Origin: Strix aluco | Taxonomy: Eukaryota > Chordata > Aves > Strigiformes > Strigidae | Length of the DNA stretch: 64,000 bases | Assembly: GCF_031877795.1 (NCBI RefSeq) | Contig: NC_133948.1 | Coordinates: 310,001-374,000 of the forward strand | Reading direction: 5' to 3' | Shown here: positions 60,330 through 64,000 of the stretch, piece by piece | Layout of the letters: every line of letters starts with the position of its first letter | Numbering within the stretch: the first letter of the stretch is position 1 | Program-made: the position numbers and the translations under genes | Notes under the pieces: model-generated | What the model was told of the DNA's origin: nothing | Databases searched by the model: none | Seen by the model: only the letters and a program-made list of their open reading frames with translations

Positions 60330-61078
60330 CTACTTGTATGGGAACTTCATCTACTGTCCTTTAATGAGGTGGCAGTAATAAAGATGGAAAAACACATACC
60401 CTTTGTGAACAAGAGGTACAAGGACTTTATTGCTGGTAATACACAAGAACCAGACACAAGAAAATTTTGTTAGTCTTGGAATATTTCCCAACTGCTAAAT
60501 ATCTAAAAAATGTTTGAACAATTTCTAACAGGTTTTTATTTGAAAACAAATACAGGATATGAATATTTCTCTAGTAACGTAGAGAAAGCTAAGTTTGCAG
60601 TCAAGAGTTGGAGTAGATGTCCAAAACAACTGCCTTTTGAAAACTAAAGTACCCCAAATCACTTGCACCAACAAAAGTTGTTTTGTTTTTTATTCTTCCC
60701 TCACAAAAATTAACCATCTGCTCATTAGATGTGTTACAAATGGAAGAGTCGAAATGGAGCTGGTGTGGCTTGCAGCTTTTTGGCAGACGCTGAGAGATGC
60801 AAGTAGGGTTTAGTAGTACTTTTCAATAATAATAAGTGGTATAGACAGGCCTATATCAGAAATAACATAACCATGTGAGAACTATTTACATTCCAGCAAT
60901 GCCTACACTGCACGCATAGCAAGTTTAATAGCCAGCAAGGAGGCCTCTACCACATGTTGCAGGCATGCTAAATACAGAAAACCATTGGAAGGCTATTATG
61001 AAATGTCTATTGTTCACACCAAAACAAAACTCAATCATCTCCGAACTTCAGGTCTATATTCCACGCTTATTGTAACGC

Positions 61079-61131
61079 AGAATCCCAGAATGGCTTGGGT
61101 TGGAAGGGACCTCTAAAGACCATCACGTCCA
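61079..61131 (-). mobile_element. CR1 3'-terminal stub
   Basis: Plus-strand AGAATCCCAGAATGGCTTGG, then GTTGGAAGGGACCTCTAAAG and ACCATCACGTCCAA, is the reversed CR1 terminus, about 53 bp. Confidence 0.88.
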
Positions 61132-63732
61132 AACATATACTACCAAAAGCAAATATGTAGAGTAGATGCTTTGCATCTGTATGAGGTGTACAATTTTTGG
61201 AACAAGCTAGTCTGCCTGAGATATGGAGGAGATTTTATAACTGAAAACTTTTCATTTCGGTGCCTGACTGGGAAGTGGGCCGAGCCCTATGCATTCTGTA
61301 CGCAGTTTGCTGGCTGTAAGGATTGAGGAGCATATGGGCAGTGCGTTCTGGTGCCTAACGTTTGTGGCTAAACCCTCGTTAGGGGCATCTTAAAACTACA
61401 GAAAGTGACAGCTTTCAAGATACTGCCAATAAACTTTAGGCAGCTGTAGGTTAACCTGCAGTCTGCTTTCCAAATATGCTTCAGATATCTTTTATAGTCA
61501 AATATCTCTTCAAGATGTTCTGAAAAGTAAAAATCAAGGAAATATATTTTCAACTCTAGATTTTTGTTACTGTGAGTGAACTGAGGGGAGCCGGCTGATG
61601 TATTTCAAAAGGTTAATTGAGATAATTTTTGAATTAGTTTGATCGGACATGATAATAAACGTAGCTGGGAAATAAGAATCCTGTGAAGATTCCAGTTTTT
61701 ATGTAGCCTCGTAGTAGTTGATGCTGAATAGTACTCAGAACATTGACACTATTTGGAAAGATAAATATGCTAAATAAAACTGACCTTACTTTTGAAATGA
61801 ACAAGGGTAATTGCTAATAGAGACAATGATTAATTATCTTCTATTGAGCTGGTACCTACACCGTCCATAGGTGTCACAGTGATAGTCAAGCATTCGGTGA
61901 AGGACAATACCTCTTCAGGCACGTGGAGAAAAGTAGGTAGACACAGCTTTTAAATGATGGCCTTGTTAGCCCCCTCTATTTTGCTGCAGCCATTCCAACA
62001 GGGAAATGAATTGTGTTGGGCTATGTCTCAGCCTAGGGTTGCTGCATTGCATTCTAATTGAACACATTAGTGCTCCATCTCTAAGATCACAGGATAACTT
62101 TTCTTTAAGCCTTCTATAAAGACTGTCAGGAGTAACTTGCCATGAAAACAGATACAGAATTGTAACACAGGGAGACAAATTCCATTCCTCTGACACATAC
62201 TACTTTTTTCCTTGAATTGCTGGTACAAATGAGGAAGGACCAGAAATATTCAGAACTCCCCAAAGTGTTGTTAAACATACCCTGTAATAGTAAGTCTAGG
62301 AGTGCAAGGTTGACCCTTAGGATCTCTTCCTTGTTTTGGTGTCTTTTAAATCTGGTCTTTCTAAAGTCTTTTACTTTATCTGCAGTTGGGATTCTCTTTG
62401 TATAATGTGTGTGTTTCCCCACCAAAAGTAAAATAGAAAGTACATAGTCACTGGAGTATCACATGTGACAATTAATCTGAGATTTTTCTGATTGAAGCGG
62501 TAGTATAAACAAACCATCTATATTTCAATGTGGAAAGCACTACACAGTTGTAAATAAATAGCATATCGTAATCTTTATGAATATAAAGCAAATTATTTAG
62601 TTGAAACATTGGTTATTACTGGAAAAAATACTAAAATAATCATCCATTATGTGGCATAATACTGGTTGAAAAGGAACTTTGCAAGGTAAAACAGTAAGGT
62701 CAGAATAAATTATAAGATGATCACTGGATAGTGGATCCATTTAAAGTAGTTATTCCAAGTGCATATAAATCTGTTTCATCTGAACGTTTTGTCATTTCCA
62801 AACAATCCAAAGAAACCATTTACTCTGTGTTACTGTGGATATTCCTCAGTACATGGCAAGATTTGGTGCCTAGGGGTAACCTAAGTGGAGAGCAGCAGTT
62901 GGTAAAAGAGCTTCTGCATGGTATGTTTTCCAGTCGAAAAGAAATTTCAGAAGAAGCAGAAATTATTGCTTCTTCCAATTTTTAATTCCTTAAACATGAA
63001 CCAAGCAAGGTGTTTAAGAAGCAGTTGAACAAACTTCTGTTAATTACAGTTCAGGCTTTGGTGATGATACCTGTGCAAAACAGGATTAGATAGGTGTCCT
63101 CTTGAAATTAATTTCAGAAATATTTTTCTATTATTTTTACTTTTTCTACATGTTCTGTATTCTAACTGACAATCTTTCTATGTTATGTTTCTTAAAATGA
63201 TGTCTGTCTTATCTTCTGTCAGGTTTGCTTTAGCTGCACAAAACTTGATTGACTACTGTAGCCAGTAGGCTCTCCACTGCTTGGTGGAATGGAATAATTA
63301 CTCTGTGCCTTGAATTTATACTTATATAAATGCATCCTATGAAGAGATTTGCCCTCTTTTGCTGTATCATCATTGTTAATAGTCAATCTGCTATATTTTC
63401 TTGTTTTAAATTTTCAATCAGTGCTGCTGCATAGTCAGTTGTTTATTTACATAATTTTTTTCTTTATGGAAATGGTTTATCTTTTATTAAATTCTGTTGA
63501 TTGTTTTTAATAGCAATTTCTAATTTTATTTAAAATATCCTCTATTCTGATCTTGTCTCTGGTACTGTTTTTAGCATTCCCTAGCTCGTCATAATTTGCA
63601 AATTAAACAGAGGGTATGTTTTTATTTATTACGTAAGCTATTTGAGTGTGTATTGATTAATTACTGATCAAGTGTTAACCCTCTTCACTTCTCAATGGTA
63701 CTCATTTCCGTTTGATGGTGAACCGTTTCTGG

Positions 63733-63785
63733 ACTAGGTGATCTTCAAGGTCTTTTCCAACCTAGATGATTGTGTCATTCTGGAT
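63733..63785 (+). mobile_element. CR1 3'-terminal stub
   Basis: ACTAGGTGATCTTCAAGG, TCTTTTCCAACCTAGATGAT and TGTGTCATTCTGG match a plus-oriented CR1 3' end, about 53 bp. Confidence 0.85.
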
Positions 63786-64000
63786 AACTCTGCCTGCAGT
63801 TTACCACCCTTCTCTGCATTGTGCTGCTGGACCGTGTTTCTCTTTCTTTTGACGCACCTACAGTATGTCTGAAAGCCCAACTGCAGGGAAGGTGCAACAC
63901 TGGCTGTGGTTGTCTTGCCCACAGTGCAGCTACCATGTTAAAGGAAGGAATTAGTTTAGATTGAGATTTGTTCTGGATGAAAAAAACAAACGCTTGTTGG

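Larger units (their letters stand above)
36493..64000 (+). other. TTC28: TTC28 intron 2 (5' 27.5 kb, continues)
   Basis: AT-rich intron with no TTC28 exon found. It contains CR1 fragments at about 46.0, 50.5-51.6, 52.9-53.9, 57.9-58.2, 61.1 and 63.75 kb, a solo LTR at 50648-51229, an isolated CpG-rich block at 46.8-47.0 kb, homopolymer runs and two short tandem duplications. From 36.5-39.3, 39.8-45.9, 47.0-50.4, 54.1-57.9 and 58.2-61.0 kb I see no assignable feature beyond these. Confidence 0.75.

Noticed and set aside
36493-64000. Search for TTC28 exon 3 (AYFRQGVALQYL-type)
   Set aside because: No open frame in any plus-strand frame resembles it; the exon must lie beyond the window.
1-64000. 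CRISPR arrays, tRNA or rRNA genes, operons
   Set aside because: No regularly spaced direct repeats, no cloverleaf-capable sequence with box A/B motifs noticed, and the exon-intron layout is eukaryotic.

Overview
This window is vertebrate nuclear DNA, almost certainly from a bird. Coding exons are short, AT-rich introns are long, and consensus GT/AG splice sites join exons in frame. The repeats are CR1 LINE fragments plus a solo LTR of the ERVL-like type common in neoavian birds. There are no operons, CRISPR arrays or bacterial features. Gene order matches the tetrapod block HSCB - CHEK2 - TTC28.

Layout. (1) 1-1020: a GC-rich CpG island, read as the shared promoter of CHEK2 (rightward) and probably HSCB (leftward, only a tentative N-terminus visible). 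It holds an inverted CCAAT box, an E-box, two CTCF-like cores, GGGGCC repeats and a 17-base G run. (2) 1611-20512: CHEK2, complete. Fourteen coding exons join into an uninterrupted 522-codon frame with the SQ/TQ cluster, FHA domain, Ser/Thr kinase domain and basic C-terminus of the DNA-damage checkpoint kinase. The 7.1-kb twelfth coding intron carries a reverse-oriented CR1. (3) 20513-22300: CHEK2 3' UTR with several poly(A) signals and a short spacer. (4) 22330-23640: the TTC28 CpG island with its first coding exon (22951-23043). (5) 23044-36213: TTC28 intron 1. (6) 36214-36492: TTC28 exon 2, encoding the first two TPR units. (7) 36493-64000: the start of TTC28 intron 2; the remaining ~95% of the protein lies beyond the window.

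The genes are independent: CHEK2 is the ATM-activated effector kinase, TTC28 a very large TPR/CHAT-type protein linked to the spindle midzone and midbody, and HSCB a mitochondrial Fe-S co-chaperone. They lie head-to-tail (CHEK2, TTC28) and probably head-to-head (HSCB, CHEK2).

The best second-look items are: twin CTCF-like cores in the CHEK2 promoter; a solo LTR nested in a CR1 with a perfect 5-bp target duplication; two closely similar CR1 copies in opposite orientation around the end of CHEK2 and the TTC28 promoter; an isolated ~200-bp CpG-dense island deep in TTC28 intron 2; and an unassigned 178-codon antisense open frame in TTC28 intron 1. I found no convincing new biological system; the window is mostly a conserved gene neighbourhood with its repeat history.
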